Shown here piece after piece: positions 26,615 through 34,750 of a stretch of DNA of 64,000 bases; position 1 is the first letter of the stretch, and every line of letters starts with the position of its first letter. The notes under the pieces are model-generated. The model was not told the DNA's origin and searched no databases. It saw only the letters and a list, made by a program, of their open reading frames with translations. Both the position numbers and the translations under genes were made by a program. Origin of the DNA: Limnohabitans planktonicus II-D5 (lineage in GTDB: Bacteria > Pseudomonadota > Gammaproteobacteria > Burkholderiales > Burkholderiaceae_C); NCBI RefSeq assembly GCF_001270065.2, contig NZ_LFYT02000004.1:124001-188000 (forward strand), in the 5' to 3' direction.

Positions 26615-27979
26615 ATGAACAACGACCAACTCAAGGCGGACAACGCCCAATATCTGTGGCACCCCATGGCCCACCCGGGCGCGATGAAGAAATCCACACC
26701 CGACATCATCGCCAAAGGCGAGGGCTGCTGGATCTGGGACGTGGACGGCCACAAGATGCTCGACGGCGTGGGGGGGCTGTGGGCCTGCAACCTGGGCCAC
26801 AGCAACAAACCTGTGCGTGACGCCATCGTGGCGCAGATGGACGAGCTGCCCTTTTACAACGTGTTTCGCGGCACCACCCATGTGCGGGCGATCGAGTTGT
26901 CCAAACGCCTGGTGCAGATGATGGAACCTGAGGGCGTGGCCACGGTGATGTTTTCCACCGGCGGATCGGACGCGGTGGAGGGCGCGCTGAAAGTAGCGCG
27001 TCAGTACTGGAAGCTCAAAGGCCAGGCCGACCGCTTCAAGTTCATCAGCCTGCGCCAGGGCTACCACGGCGTGCACTTTGGCGGCATGAGCGTGAACGGC
27101 AACACCAATTTCCGCCGCGCTTACGAGCCGCTGCTGCCCGGGTGCTTTCACGTCGACACGCCCTGGGCTTACCACAACCCCTACACCGATGACCCGATTC
27201 GCCTGGGCGAAATTTGTGCCGAAATGCTCGAGCGCGAAATCGTGTTCCAGGGCCCGGACACGGTGGCGGCTTTCATTGCCGAGCCGGTGCAGGGCGCGGG
27301 TGGCGTGATCGTGCCGCCGCCCAATTACTGGCCGCTGGTGCGCCAGATTTGCGACAAGTACGGTGTGCTCTTGATCGCCGACGAGGTGGTGACCGGCTTT
27401 GGCCGCAGCGGCGAAATGTTTGGCACGCGCCTGTGGGGCGTGAACGCCGACATGTGGTGCTTGGCCAAGGGCATTTCTTCGGGCTACATCCCGCTCGGGG
27501 CCACGGCCATCAACCGCCGTATTGCCGAGGTGTTTGACGCCGACACCACGGGCGCCGCCTCGGTCTCGCACGGCTACACCTACAGCGCGCACCCGATCGC
27601 GGCTGCGGCGGCGCTGGCCACACTCGACCAGATCGAGGCGCTGGACATCCCCGGCCACGCCGCCCGCGTGGGCGAGCACCTGCAGACCCGTTTGCGCAAA
27701 TTGGTCGACACCTGCGCCTTTGTGGGCGATGTGCGCGGTGTGGGCCTGATGCTGGGCATCGAGATGGTGAGCGACAAGGCCAAACGCACGCCCATGACCC
27801 GCACCAGTGACATCCCGGCGCGGGTGGCCAAGGCCGCCTACAAGGCAGGTTTGATGGTGCGCATCTCCGGCCCCAACCTGATCCTGTCGCCGCCGCTGAT
27901 CATCACCCGCGAGCAGGTGGACTTGATGTGCGACGTGCTCGAAGGCGCGTTTGCCGCTGTGCAGGAGGGTCGCGCATGA
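26615..27979 (+). CDS. Class III PLP aminotransferase (omega-amino acid:pyruvate/GABA type)
   Basis: A 454-residue aminotransferase of fold type I. The N-terminal 'YLWHPMAHPGAM' with 'GVGGLWACNLGHS' is typical of omega-transaminases; 'STGGSDAVEGALKVAR' binds the PLP phosphate, 'LLIADEVVTGFGRSGEMF' holds the Asp that contacts the pyridine nitrogen, and the Schiff-base Lys is in LAKGISSGYIPLGA (about 285). It should move the amino group from an omega-amino acid or diamine to pyruvate or 2-oxoglutarate. It starts 18 bp after the aldehyde dehydrogenase and overlaps the next gene by 4 bp. Confidence 0.93.
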   Translation: MNNDQLKADNAQYLWHPMAHPGAMKKSTPDIIAKGEGCWIWDVDGHKMLDGVGGLWACNLGHSNKPVRDAIVAQMDELPFYNVFRGTTHVRAIELSKRLVQMMEPEGVATVMFSTGGSDAVEGALKVARQYWKLKGQADRFKFISLRQGYHGVHFGGMSVNGNTNFRRAYEPLLPGCFHVDTPWAYHNPYTDDPIRLGEICAEMLEREIVFQGPDTVAAFIAEPVQGAGGVIVPPPNYWPLVRQICDKYGVLLIADEVVTGFGRSGEMFGTRLWGVNADMWCLAKGISSGYIPLGATAINRRIAEVFDADTTGAASVSHGYTYSAHPIAAAAALATLDQIEALDIPGHAARVGEHLQTRLRKLVDTCAFVGDVRGVGLMLGIEMVSDKAKRTPMTRTSDIPARVAKAAYKAGLMVRISGPNLILSPPLIITREQVDLMCDVLEGAFAAVQEGRA

Positions 27980-29235
27980 AGAGCCCGGTCATTCTGATCG
28001 TCGGTACCGTCGACACCAAGAGCGACGAGATCGGCTTCATGCGCGAGCAGGTGCAGGCCGCAGGCGGCCAGGCACTGATCATGGACGTGGGCGTGCTGGC
28101 CAAAGGCCGGGTGATCCCGGACATCGCCAACACCGATGTGGCTGCGGCTGCGGAAGTGACGCTGCAGCAGGTCATGGACAGTGGCGACGAAAACAGTGCC
28201 ATGGCCTTGATGGCCCTGGGTGCAAGTCGCTTGGCGGTGCAACTCCAAACCACGGGACGCATTGACGGCTTGCTGGTGCTGGGCGGCACCATGGGCACCG
28301 ATCTGGCGCTCGATGTCGCCAGGAGTTTGCCGCTGGGCGTGCCCAAAGTGGTGCTGTCCACCGTGGCGTTTTCGCCCCTGTTGCCACCTGAGCGCATGCC
28401 GCCCGATTTGATGATGGTGCTGTGGGCGGGCGGCCTTTACGGCCTCAACAGCCTGTGCCAGTCGGCCCTGGCCCAAGCCGCAGGCGCGGTGGTGGGCGCG
28501 TGCCGTGTGGCGCGGGTGCCGCGCTTTGACCGGCCGGTGGTGGGCATGACGTCTTTGGGCTCTAGCTGCCTGAAATACATGGTGCAACTGCAGCCCGAAC
28601 TGGACAAGCGCGGGTTTGATTTGGCCGTGTTTCACACCACGGGCATGGGGGGCCGGGCGTTTGAATCGCTGGCAGCACAAGGGCAGTTCGCCTGCGTGAT
28701 GGACTTCAGCCTGCAGGAAATGGTCAACCAGATGGGCGGCTCGGTGGTCAGTGCAGGCCCCGACCGCCTGATGGGCGCAGGCCTCAAAAGCGTGCCGATG
28801 ATCGTCGCGCCGGGGGCCACCGATTTGGTGGATTACCCCGCCTGGGGCCAGATGCCCGAGCGCTTTGCCGGGCGACCCTCGCACGACCACAACCGCCTGA
28901 TCGCCTCGGTGGGCATCGACGCCGACATGCGCCGTGAATTCGCCCGCGAGCTGGCCAGCCGCTTGCGTCAGGCCCAAGGCCCGGTGCACCTGGTGTTGCC
29001 TTTGCAAGGCATTCAAGAGTGGGACCGGGCCGGTGCACCGCTGCACGATCCAGAAGGTCTGGCGGCGATGATGGACGAAATGGCGCGCTGCGATTGGGGC
29101 ACAGCCGAGGTCTCGCGCATCGACGCGCACATCAACGATGCTGCGTTTGTGCAGCAGGTGCTTGGAGTGTTTGACGACTGGCTGGCCCAAGGGCTGGTGG
29201 AGCCTGCTGCGGGCATGAAAGCGACCCATGTCTGA
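27976..29235 (+). CDS. Tm-1-like ATP-binding domain protein (UPF0261)
   Basis: A 419-residue protein of the UPF0261 family, related to the plant virus-resistance protein Tm-1. It begins 'MKSPVILIVGTVDTKSDEIG', the nucleotide-binding N-terminal motif, and has 'VGMTSLGSSCLKYM' and 'VFHTTGMGGRAFESL' in the second half. Bacterial members are of unknown activity and often sit in catabolic operons. The start at 27976 overlaps the aminotransferase stop (ATGA) and the end overlaps the HAD gene by 8 bp, so it is coupled to both. Confidence 0.85.
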   Translation: MKSPVILIVGTVDTKSDEIGFMREQVQAAGGQALIMDVGVLAKGRVIPDIANTDVAAAAEVTLQQVMDSGDENSAMALMALGASRLAVQLQTTGRIDGLLVLGGTMGTDLALDVARSLPLGVPKVVLSTVAFSPLLPPERMPPDLMMVLWAGGLYGLNSLCQSALAQAAGAVVGACRVARVPRFDRPVVGMTSLGSSCLKYMVQLQPELDKRGFDLAVFHTTGMGGRAFESLAAQGQFACVMDFSLQEMVNQMGGSVVSAGPDRLMGAGLKSVPMIVAPGATDLVDYPAWGQMPERFAGRPSHDHNRLIASVGIDADMRREFARELASRLRQAQGPVHLVLPLQGIQEWDRAGAPLHDPEGLAAMMDEMARCDWGTAEVSRIDAHINDAAFVQQVLGVFDDWLAQGLVEPAAGMKATHV

Positions 29236-29896
29236 TGCGCTGAGACCCGAAGACAAGGCCCTGATTCTGGACTTTGGTGGTGTCATCAGTCGCACCCTGT
29301 TTGAAACCCACGCCTTGAGTGAAGCCGCTTTGGGCCTGGCCGCCGGCACGCTCACTTGGCAAGGCCCGTTTGCACCTGAAACCGATGCGCTGTGGCAAGC
29401 CATGCAGGCCGATCAGATCAGTGAACGCGATTACTGGATGCAACGCACCCGCGAGGTCGGTCGCTTGTTGGGTGAAGACTGGACCGAGATGCAAACCTTT
29501 GTGCAGCGCGCTCGGGGGGCTGATGTGGCGGCTGTGATCCGGCCTGAGGCGGTAGCGGCCATCCAACAGGCCAAGGCGCTGGGCTATAAGCTGGGCATTT
29601 TGTCCAATGAGCTGGATCTGTTTTATGGGGCTGATTTTCGCGAGCGTTTGCCCTTGCTCCAGCAGTTTGATGTGATCGTGGATGCCACTTACACCCAGAT
29701 CCTCAAGCCCGATCCGCGCGCTTACCAGGCGTGTTTGCAGGCTTTGGGGGTGCAGGCCAAGCACGGGGTATTTGTGGACGACCAGCTGCGCAACGTGTTG
29801 GGGGCTCAGCGCTGCGGCTTGCCCGTGGTGCATCTGGATGTTTGCCAACCGGGTGCCGGTTTTGCAAAAGCCCTGCAGATGCTGGCAGCGTTGTGA
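29228..29896 (+). CDS. HAD-family hydrolase
   Basis: A 222-residue haloacid-dehalogenase superfamily protein. Motif I is ILDFGGVISRTLFET (nucleophile Asp about residue 15; the second Asp of DxD is replaced by Gly), motif II 'LGILSNELDLFYG', motif III Lys in 'TQILKPDPRAYQ' and motif IV 'GVFVDDQLRNVLGA'. This FGGV variant is common in the epoxide-hydrolase N-terminal-like HAD subgroup. It probably removes phosphate from, or hydrolyses, a small metabolite of the pathway. It overlaps the preceding gene by 8 bp. Confidence 0.85.
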   Translation: MSDALRPEDKALILDFGGVISRTLFETHALSEAALGLAAGTLTWQGPFAPETDALWQAMQADQISERDYWMQRTREVGRLLGEDWTEMQTFVQRARGADVAAVIRPEAVAAIQQAKALGYKLGILSNELDLFYGADFRERLPLLQQFDVIVDATYTQILKPDPRAYQACLQALGVQAKHGVFVDDQLRNVLGAQRCGLPVVHLDVCQPGAGFAKALQMLAAL

Positions 29897-30062
29897 TGCG
29901 CGGTTTGGGCCTTTGGCCAATGGCATAGCGGGGTCAGAACAGGGCATGAACTGGGTGAATTGACGGGGGGTGGGGCTGGAATCGAACGTGACACCCCCGG
30001 TGCACGTCCGTGTTTGCAAAAACTTTATGATGCCGCTTCCAAACAAAACCCGGAGACACGAC

Positions 30063-31058
30063 ATGAACGACTTGAACCCCTGGGGCCAACGCCGCGATTT
30101 CTTGAAGGCCATGGCCGCTGTGACGGGCTCACTGCCTGTGTGGGCCCAGGCCCAAAGCAGCTGGCCTTCCAAACCGGTGACCATGGTGGTGCCCTTTCCG
30201 GCAGGCGGCGGAACCGATGCCTTCGCCAGGCCCCTGTCGGCCCAGTTTGCCAAGCTGACCGGCAAGCAGCTCATCATTGACAACCGTGGAGGTGCCGGGG
30301 GCACACTGGGGGCTGGCGTGGCCGCCAAATCAGCGCCCGATGGCTACAACCTGTTCATGGGCGCGGTACACCACACGATCGCCCCCAGCATGTACCCCAA
30401 GCTGGACTACGACCTGGAGCGTGACCTGATTCCCTTGATTTTGGTGGCCAACGTGCCCCAGGTCCTGGTGGTCAATCCCAAAAAAGTGCAGGCGGCCGAC
30501 TTCAAGGCCTTCCTGGAGATGGTCAAAAAGAACCCCGGACGCCTGAATTACGGCTCTGCCGGGGGCGGCACCTCGCACCATCTGGCCGGCGAGTTGTTCA
30601 AGCTGCAGACCCAAACTTTCATCACTCACATTCCCTACCGGGGTGCTGGCCCAGCCCTGCAAGACCTGATTGCGGGCAACGTGGACATGATGTTTGATGG
30701 CCTGGGCTCGTCGGCGGCCCACATCAAGGGCGGCCGCATCAAGGCCCTGATGGTCTCGGGAGCCAAACGCAATGCGGCATTCCCTGACGTGCCTTGCTCG
30801 GCCGAGTTGGGTTTGCCCGATTACACCGTCTCCACCTGGTACGGTGTGTGGGCACCCAAGGGCACGCCCGCAGATGCCCAAGCCCGCGCCATTGAAGAAA
30901 TCCGCCGAGCCTGCCAAACCGACGAGGCCAAAGCCGTCTGGGCCAACCAGGGGGCGGAATTCCCCAACCTGACCACAGCCCAGTTCGATGGCTTCATCAA
31001 GAAAGAGCTGACCAAGTGGGCTCAGGTGGTCAAGGCTTCGGGGGCCAAGCTCGATTGA
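30063..31058 (+). CDS. Bug/TctC-family tripartite tricarboxylate binding protein
   Basis: A 331-residue periplasmic binding protein of the Bug family, which is greatly expanded in Burkholderiales. The N-terminus 'RRDFLKAMAAVTGSLPVWAQ' looks like a Tat signal with Arg-Arg. The mature part begins 'WPSKPVTMVVPFPAGGGTDAFAR' (in part), the Bug hallmark, with 'IDNRGGAGGTLGAG' and 'GYNLFMG'. Such proteins bind carboxylates or amides; many have no partner permease nearby, as here. The ATG at 30063 gives a full-length protein with a proper signal. It is 166 bp after the HAD gene. Confidence 0.9.
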   Translation: MNDLNPWGQRRDFLKAMAAVTGSLPVWAQAQSSWPSKPVTMVVPFPAGGGTDAFARPLSAQFAKLTGKQLIIDNRGGAGGTLGAGVAAKSAPDGYNLFMGAVHHTIAPSMYPKLDYDLERDLIPLILVANVPQVLVVNPKKVQAADFKAFLEMVKKNPGRLNYGSAGGGTSHHLAGELFKLQTQTFITHIPYRGAGPALQDLIAGNVDMMFDGLGSSAAHIKGGRIKALMVSGAKRNAAFPDVPCSAELGLPDYTVSTWYGVWAPKGTPADAQARAIEEIRRACQTDEAKAVWANQGAEFPNLTTAQFDGFIKKELTKWAQVVKASGAKLD

Positions 31059-31079
31059 GTCTGGCACTGGATGTTCAAC

Positions 31080-31102
31080 GGGCCTGTGATCGGGCCCTTT
31101 TT
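31080..31102 (+). terminator. Weak terminator between the Bug gene and the acyl-CoA ligase gene
   Basis: GGGCC (31080-31084) pairs with GGCCC (31093-31097) over an 8-base loop, followed by five T. It lies 21 bases after the Bug stop codon. Confidence 0.6.
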
Positions 31103-31134
31103 CATGCCTTCTTTCACGTTGCGATTTTGAAACC

Positions 31135-32697
31135 ATGACCCACAACAACCTGTTTTCGGCCCTGCGGGCTGCATTTCCTGCCGATTTGACTGCAGTGGCG
31201 GTCGAGACCGACGAAGGCCTGCGTTACAGCTGGCACGACCTGGACCGCGCCACGGCCATGATGGCCAATTTGCTGCAATCACTGGATTTGCCCGAAGGCA
31301 GCCGGGTGGCGGTGCAGGTCGAAAAGTCGGTCGAGGCCATGATGCTGTATTTGGCGACGCTGCGCGCTGGGTATGTGTTCTTGCCCCTGAACACGGCCTA
31401 CCAAAGTGCCGAGATCGAATACTTCATTGGCAATGCCGAGCCTGCTGTGGTGGTGTGCAGTCCGGCCAATTTTGGTTGGGTCAGCAAGATCGCCTTCAAG
31501 GCGGGAACGCAGCATGTGTTCACGCTGGGCGATGACCGCACGGGCAGCTTGCTTGAGCGGTCCGCGCACCACAGTGACCAGCACACGCCCTTGCCGCGCC
31601 AGGCCGATGACCTGGCCGCCATCCTCTACACCAGCGGCACCACCGGCCGCAGCAAGGGTGCCATGCTCACCCACGGCAACATGCTGAGCAATGCGCTCAC
31701 GCTCAAGGATTACTGGGGCTGGACATCAACCGGGGGGGCTGATGGCCGTGGCGATGTGCTCATTCACGCCTTGCCCATTTTCCATGTGCATGGCCTGTTT
31801 GTGGCCATCCACGGCGCCTTGATCAACGGCAGCAAGATGATCTGGATGGCCAAGTTCGACCCCAAGCGCGCGATTGCCCACATGGCCAAAGCCACCGTCT
31901 TCATGGGGGTGCCCACGCTGTATGTGCGCATGCTGACCGAGCCGTCACTGAACAAAGAGGCCGTCAAGCACATGCGCCTGTTCATCGCAGGCTCTGCGCC
32001 CTTGTTGATTGAGACCTTCACTGAATGGCAAGAGCGCACGGGCCACACGATTTTGGAGCGTTATGGCATGAGCGAGACCGCCATGCTGACCTCCAACCCC
32101 TATGCTGCCGATGCGCGCTACGCCGGGCAAAGCGAGCGGCGCGGCGGCACAGTGGGCTTTCCCTTGCCGGGTGTGTCGCTGCGTGTTCGAGGGGATGATG
32201 GACATGATCTGCCTGTGGGCGAGATTGGTGGCATCCAGGTCAAAGGCCCCAATGTGTTCAAAGGCTACTGGCGCATGCCCGAAAAAACAGCCGAAGAGTT
32301 CACAGCAGACGGGTTCTTCAAGACCGGCGATGTGGGCCAGGTCGATGAACGTGGCTATGTGACCATCGTGGGCCGCAGCAAAGACCTGATCATCAGCGGT
32401 GGCTACAACGTCTACCCCGCAGAGATCGAGGGCTACATCAACGAGATGCCCGGCGTGGCCGAAAGCGCCGTCATCGGTGTGCCCCATTCCGATTTTGGCG
32501 AGGTGGGCGTGGCGGTGGTCATTGCCAAACCAGGTGCCAACTTGAAGCCGGAAGCCATCGTGGCCGATCTCAAAGCCAAACTGGCGAACTTCAAGATTCC
32601 CAAGCGCTGTTTTGTGCTGGCCGAGTTGCCGCGCAACACCATGGGCAAAGTGCAAAAAAACCTGTTGCGCGATCAGTACAAGGGCTTGTTCGTTTGA
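31135..32697 (+). CDS. matB: Malonyl-CoA synthetase-like acyl-CoA ligase
   Basis: A 520-residue ANL-superfamily enzyme. The P-loop is ILYTSGTTGRSKGAMLTHGN (about 162-181), 'ERYGMSETAMLTSNPY' is the acyl-binding/adenylation motif, 'FFKTGDVGQVDERGYVTIVG' the hinge region (in part), and the C-terminal catalytic Lys is in 'RNTMGKVQKNLLR'. The GMSETxML text and the length match malonyl-CoA synthetases (MatB), which activate malonate with ATP and CoA; methylmalonate is sometimes used. It ends the plus-strand catabolic region at a strong terminator. Confidence 0.83.
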   Translation: MTHNNLFSALRAAFPADLTAVAVETDEGLRYSWHDLDRATAMMANLLQSLDLPEGSRVAVQVEKSVEAMMLYLATLRAGYVFLPLNTAYQSAEIEYFIGNAEPAVVVCSPANFGWVSKIAFKAGTQHVFTLGDDRTGSLLERSAHHSDQHTPLPRQADDLAAILYTSGTTGRSKGAMLTHGNMLSNALTLKDYWGWTSTGGADGRGDVLIHALPIFHVHGLFVAIHGALINGSKMIWMAKFDPKRAIAHMAKATVFMGVPTLYVRMLTEPSLNKEAVKHMRLFIAGSAPLLIETFTEWQERTGHTILERYGMSETAMLTSNPYAADARYAGQSERRGGTVGFPLPGVSLRVRGDDGHDLPVGEIGGIQVKGPNVFKGYWRMPEKTAEEFTADGFFKTGDVGQVDERGYVTIVGRSKDLIISGGYNVYPAEIEGYINEMPGVAESAVIGVPHSDFGEVGVAVVIAKPGANLKPEAIVADLKAKLANFKIPKRCFVLAELPRNTMGKVQKNLLRDQYKGLFV

Positions 32698-32721
32698 CAG
32701 CAGTTGGCTGTGATCTCATAC

Positions 32722-32751
32722 AAAAAAAGACCGCCTCGGCGGTCTTTTTTT
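32722..32751 (+). terminator. Strong bidirectional rho-independent terminator
   Basis: GACCGCC / GGCGGTC with a 2-4 base loop, flanked by seven A on the left and eight T on the right. It works in both directions and so also serves the convergent gene on the minus strand at 32797. Confidence 0.9.
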
Positions 32752-32796
32752 GCGGCATGCGCAGTGCCCGACATGGGCGCCCAACTTGCCGTGTCG

Positions 32797-34107
32797 TCAT
32801 TTCAGATAAGCGTTTTTTTCCTGGATGCGCTGGATGTATTGTCCGGCTTGCTCGGGCGTCATTTCCTGATTGAGCACTTTGACGTTCGCGTACCAAAGCT
32901 CTTCTTCCATAGAGGGCCAGACGCGGTTGAGTTTTTCAGCGTTGATCCGGATGGTGTCGTCGCATTCCTTGCGCCAATTCATCATTTCCTGACCCAAAGG
33001 GTCATTGACAGCGACATGGTGTTTGGACATTGAGAAAAAGCCGCTCAAGGTGTCTGTCATCAACTGTGCGAATTCAGCGGAGGCCAGCCATTCAATGAAT
33101 TTTCTGGCCGCTTCAGGGTGCCGGGTGTTTTTGTTGATGCCAATGCCGAAATCGGGGTGGACCGACAGGTGGCATTGCTGGTTTTTGTTTTCGACGGGGG
33201 GTTTGAACACGCCCATATCAATTTGTTTTTTATAGGCAAAGCTGGTGCTGCGCAAAAAATCGATGTCCCATGAACCTGTGGGGTAAATCGCGGCGTTGCC
33301 CGTGGCAAACAAAACCTGCATGTCGCTGTTGGACATTTCCCGTTGCTTGGGATGCATATAGGGCTTGAATTGGCTCATCATGCGCCAGACTTTGAGGAAT
33401 TCGGGGTCTGTGAATTTCTTGGTTCCGTTGAGCAGGCCCAGGCGTGCTTTTTCCCCACCCCAGAAGTTGGGGCCCATGCCTGTAAAAATCACCTGTGTGG
33501 ATTCCCACATATCGGCCGTACCCAGAGCCAAAGGGGTGGTTTGTCCTGCATTGGCCACTTTTTTCAGCCTGTCCATGAATTCGGTCAGGGTCTGTGGTGG
33601 TTCGAGTTGAAGCTGCCGGAAGATCTGTTTGTTGTAGAAAATTCCGTGGATGACATAGGCCACGGGCAAGCAATAAGTTGTTTTGCCATCGTCTGTTGTC
33701 CAGGCGCGACGTGAATCGGCGCTGAAGTTTTCCAACTCTTTCTCGGTCAAGGCTTGCAGAAAACCCTTGTCGTTCAATCGCAAGCCACCATCAAAGGGGC
33801 GACAAAAAACAACATCGCCAGCAACGCGGGTTGAAAGGCGTGAGTACAGCCGTCCGTCATAGAGCAGGGCTTCTTCCGGCGCGAATTTCAGACGGATGCC
33901 GGGGTGTTTGCGCTGGAATGCGGGAATGATCACCCGATCCCAGAAGATTTGGTCGTCTTTGCGCCAGCTTTCGATGACCAACTCTTGCGCATTCAAGGTG
34001 GAGCTGAATGAAAGCATCCAACATGCAAGCACCAGCATCGGCAGCAAGACCCGGCGCAGGGCAGCCACGATGGCGGCGAGTGCTGGTTGAAATCTGAAAG
34101 TAAACAC
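32797..34107 (-). CDS. ABC-type carbohydrate (UgpB-like) periplasmic binding protein, orphan
   Basis: A 436-residue extracellular solute-binding protein of family 1. The N-terminus has a long hydrophobic signal ending about residue 40 (STLNAQ). 'SWRKDDQIFWDRVIIPAFQR', 'GIRLKFAPEE', 'GIFYNKQIFRQLQLEPPQTL' and 'NAAIYPTGSWDIDFL' are typical of sugar-binding relatives of UgpB and MalE. No permease or ATPase lies nearby, so it either works with components elsewhere or has a sensory role. It is convergent with the acyl-CoA ligase gene. Confidence 0.85.
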   Translation of the reverse strand: MFTFRFQPALAAIVAALRRVLLPMLVLACWMLSFSSTLNAQELVIESWRKDDQIFWDRVIIPAFQRKHPGIRLKFAPEEALLYDGRLYSRLSTRVAGDVVFCRPFDGGLRLNDKGFLQALTEKELENFSADSRRAWTTDDGKTTYCLPVAYVIHGIFYNKQIFRQLQLEPPQTLTEFMDRLKKVANAGQTTPLALGTADMWESTQVIFTGMGPNFWGGEKARLGLLNGTKKFTDPEFLKVWRMMSQFKPYMHPKQREMSNSDMQVLFATGNAAIYPTGSWDIDFLRSTSFAYKKQIDMGVFKPPVENKNQQCHLSVHPDFGIGINKNTRHPEAARKFIEWLASAEFAQLMTDTLSGFFSMSKHHVAVNDPLGQEMMNWRKECDDTIRINAEKLNRVWPSMEEELWYANVKVLNQEMTPEQAGQYIQRIQEKNAYLK

Positions 34108-34200
34108 GTCATCCCCATTTTTTGAGTGGGCACTATTGTAGTATTTGAAGACGTGTTCGGATTCTCTTTTAACGTGTTGTTGAGCCTCCGTGCGCGGCCT

Positions 34201-34644
34201 TCAGCGCAGCACCAGCACGGGAATGTGCGAGTGGGTCAGCACTTGCTGGGTTTCGCTGCCCAGCAACAAGCGCTTGATGCCTTTGCGGCCGTGCGAGGCC
34301 ATCACAATCAGGTCGGCTTTGTGTTTTTTGGCCGTTGCAATGATGGCGTCCGAAACCACGTCCGATTTCACGGTGACCGTTTTGACGCTCACACCTTTGG
34401 TTTTGGCAAGCTTTTGCACCCCATCCAAGTTGCTTTGGGCGGATTCTGTCCATTGTTTTTCGACGCGCGAAATTTCTTCCGCCGACAAGGGAATGCTGCC
34501 CTCGAAATAGGCCTGCGGGTAACGGGGAACGATTTTCACCGCCACCAGTTCAGCGCCACAGGTGGCGGCCAGTTGAATCGCGCTGGTCACGGCTTTTTTG
34601 GACAATGTGGAGCCATCGGTGGCCACCAGGATGCGTTCGTACAT
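34201..34644 (-). CDS. Universal stress protein, UspA family
   Basis: A 147-residue single-domain protein starting MYERILVATDGSTLSKKAV. The nucleotide-binding signature G-2x-G-9x-G-[ST] is visible near the end as 'MASHGRKGIKRLLLGSETQQVL'. These small cytoplasmic proteins help cells survive energy or oxygen limitation. It is divergent from ccoI, and the FNR-type box in the shared gap suggests induction at low oxygen. Confidence 0.93.
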   Translation of the reverse strand: MYERILVATDGSTLSKKAVTSAIQLAATCGAELVAVKIVPRYPQAYFEGSIPLSAEEISRVEKQWTESAQSNLDGVQKLAKTKGVSVKTVTVKSDVVSDAIIATAKKHKADLIVMASHGRKGIKRLLLGSETQQVLTHSHIPVLVLR

Positions 34645-34702
34645 AAGGATGCTCCTCAGCGTGTTGAAAGCTTCAGCTTAAAACGCATGCATACGTTTGT
34701 GC

Positions 34703-34716
34703 TTGATGCATGTCAA
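34703..34716. promoter_or_regulatory. FNR-type box between usp and ccoI
   Basis: TTGATGCATGTCAA differs from the FNR/ANR consensus TTGAT-N4-ATCAA at one base. It is 35 bases before the ccoI start and 59 before the usp start on the other strand, so it may serve either gene. An fnr gene is in the window at 42727-43449. Confidence 0.7.
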
Positions 34717-34750
34717 GCTTTGTGTCGGGCCTTTGGCTTATCTTCATGGC

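Noticed and set aside
29974-29987. A tRNA T-arm-like string (minus strand GTTCGATTCCAGCC) between the HAD and Bug genes
   Set aside because: No acceptor stem, anticodon arm or D-arm can be built around it, so it is at most a remnant or chance.
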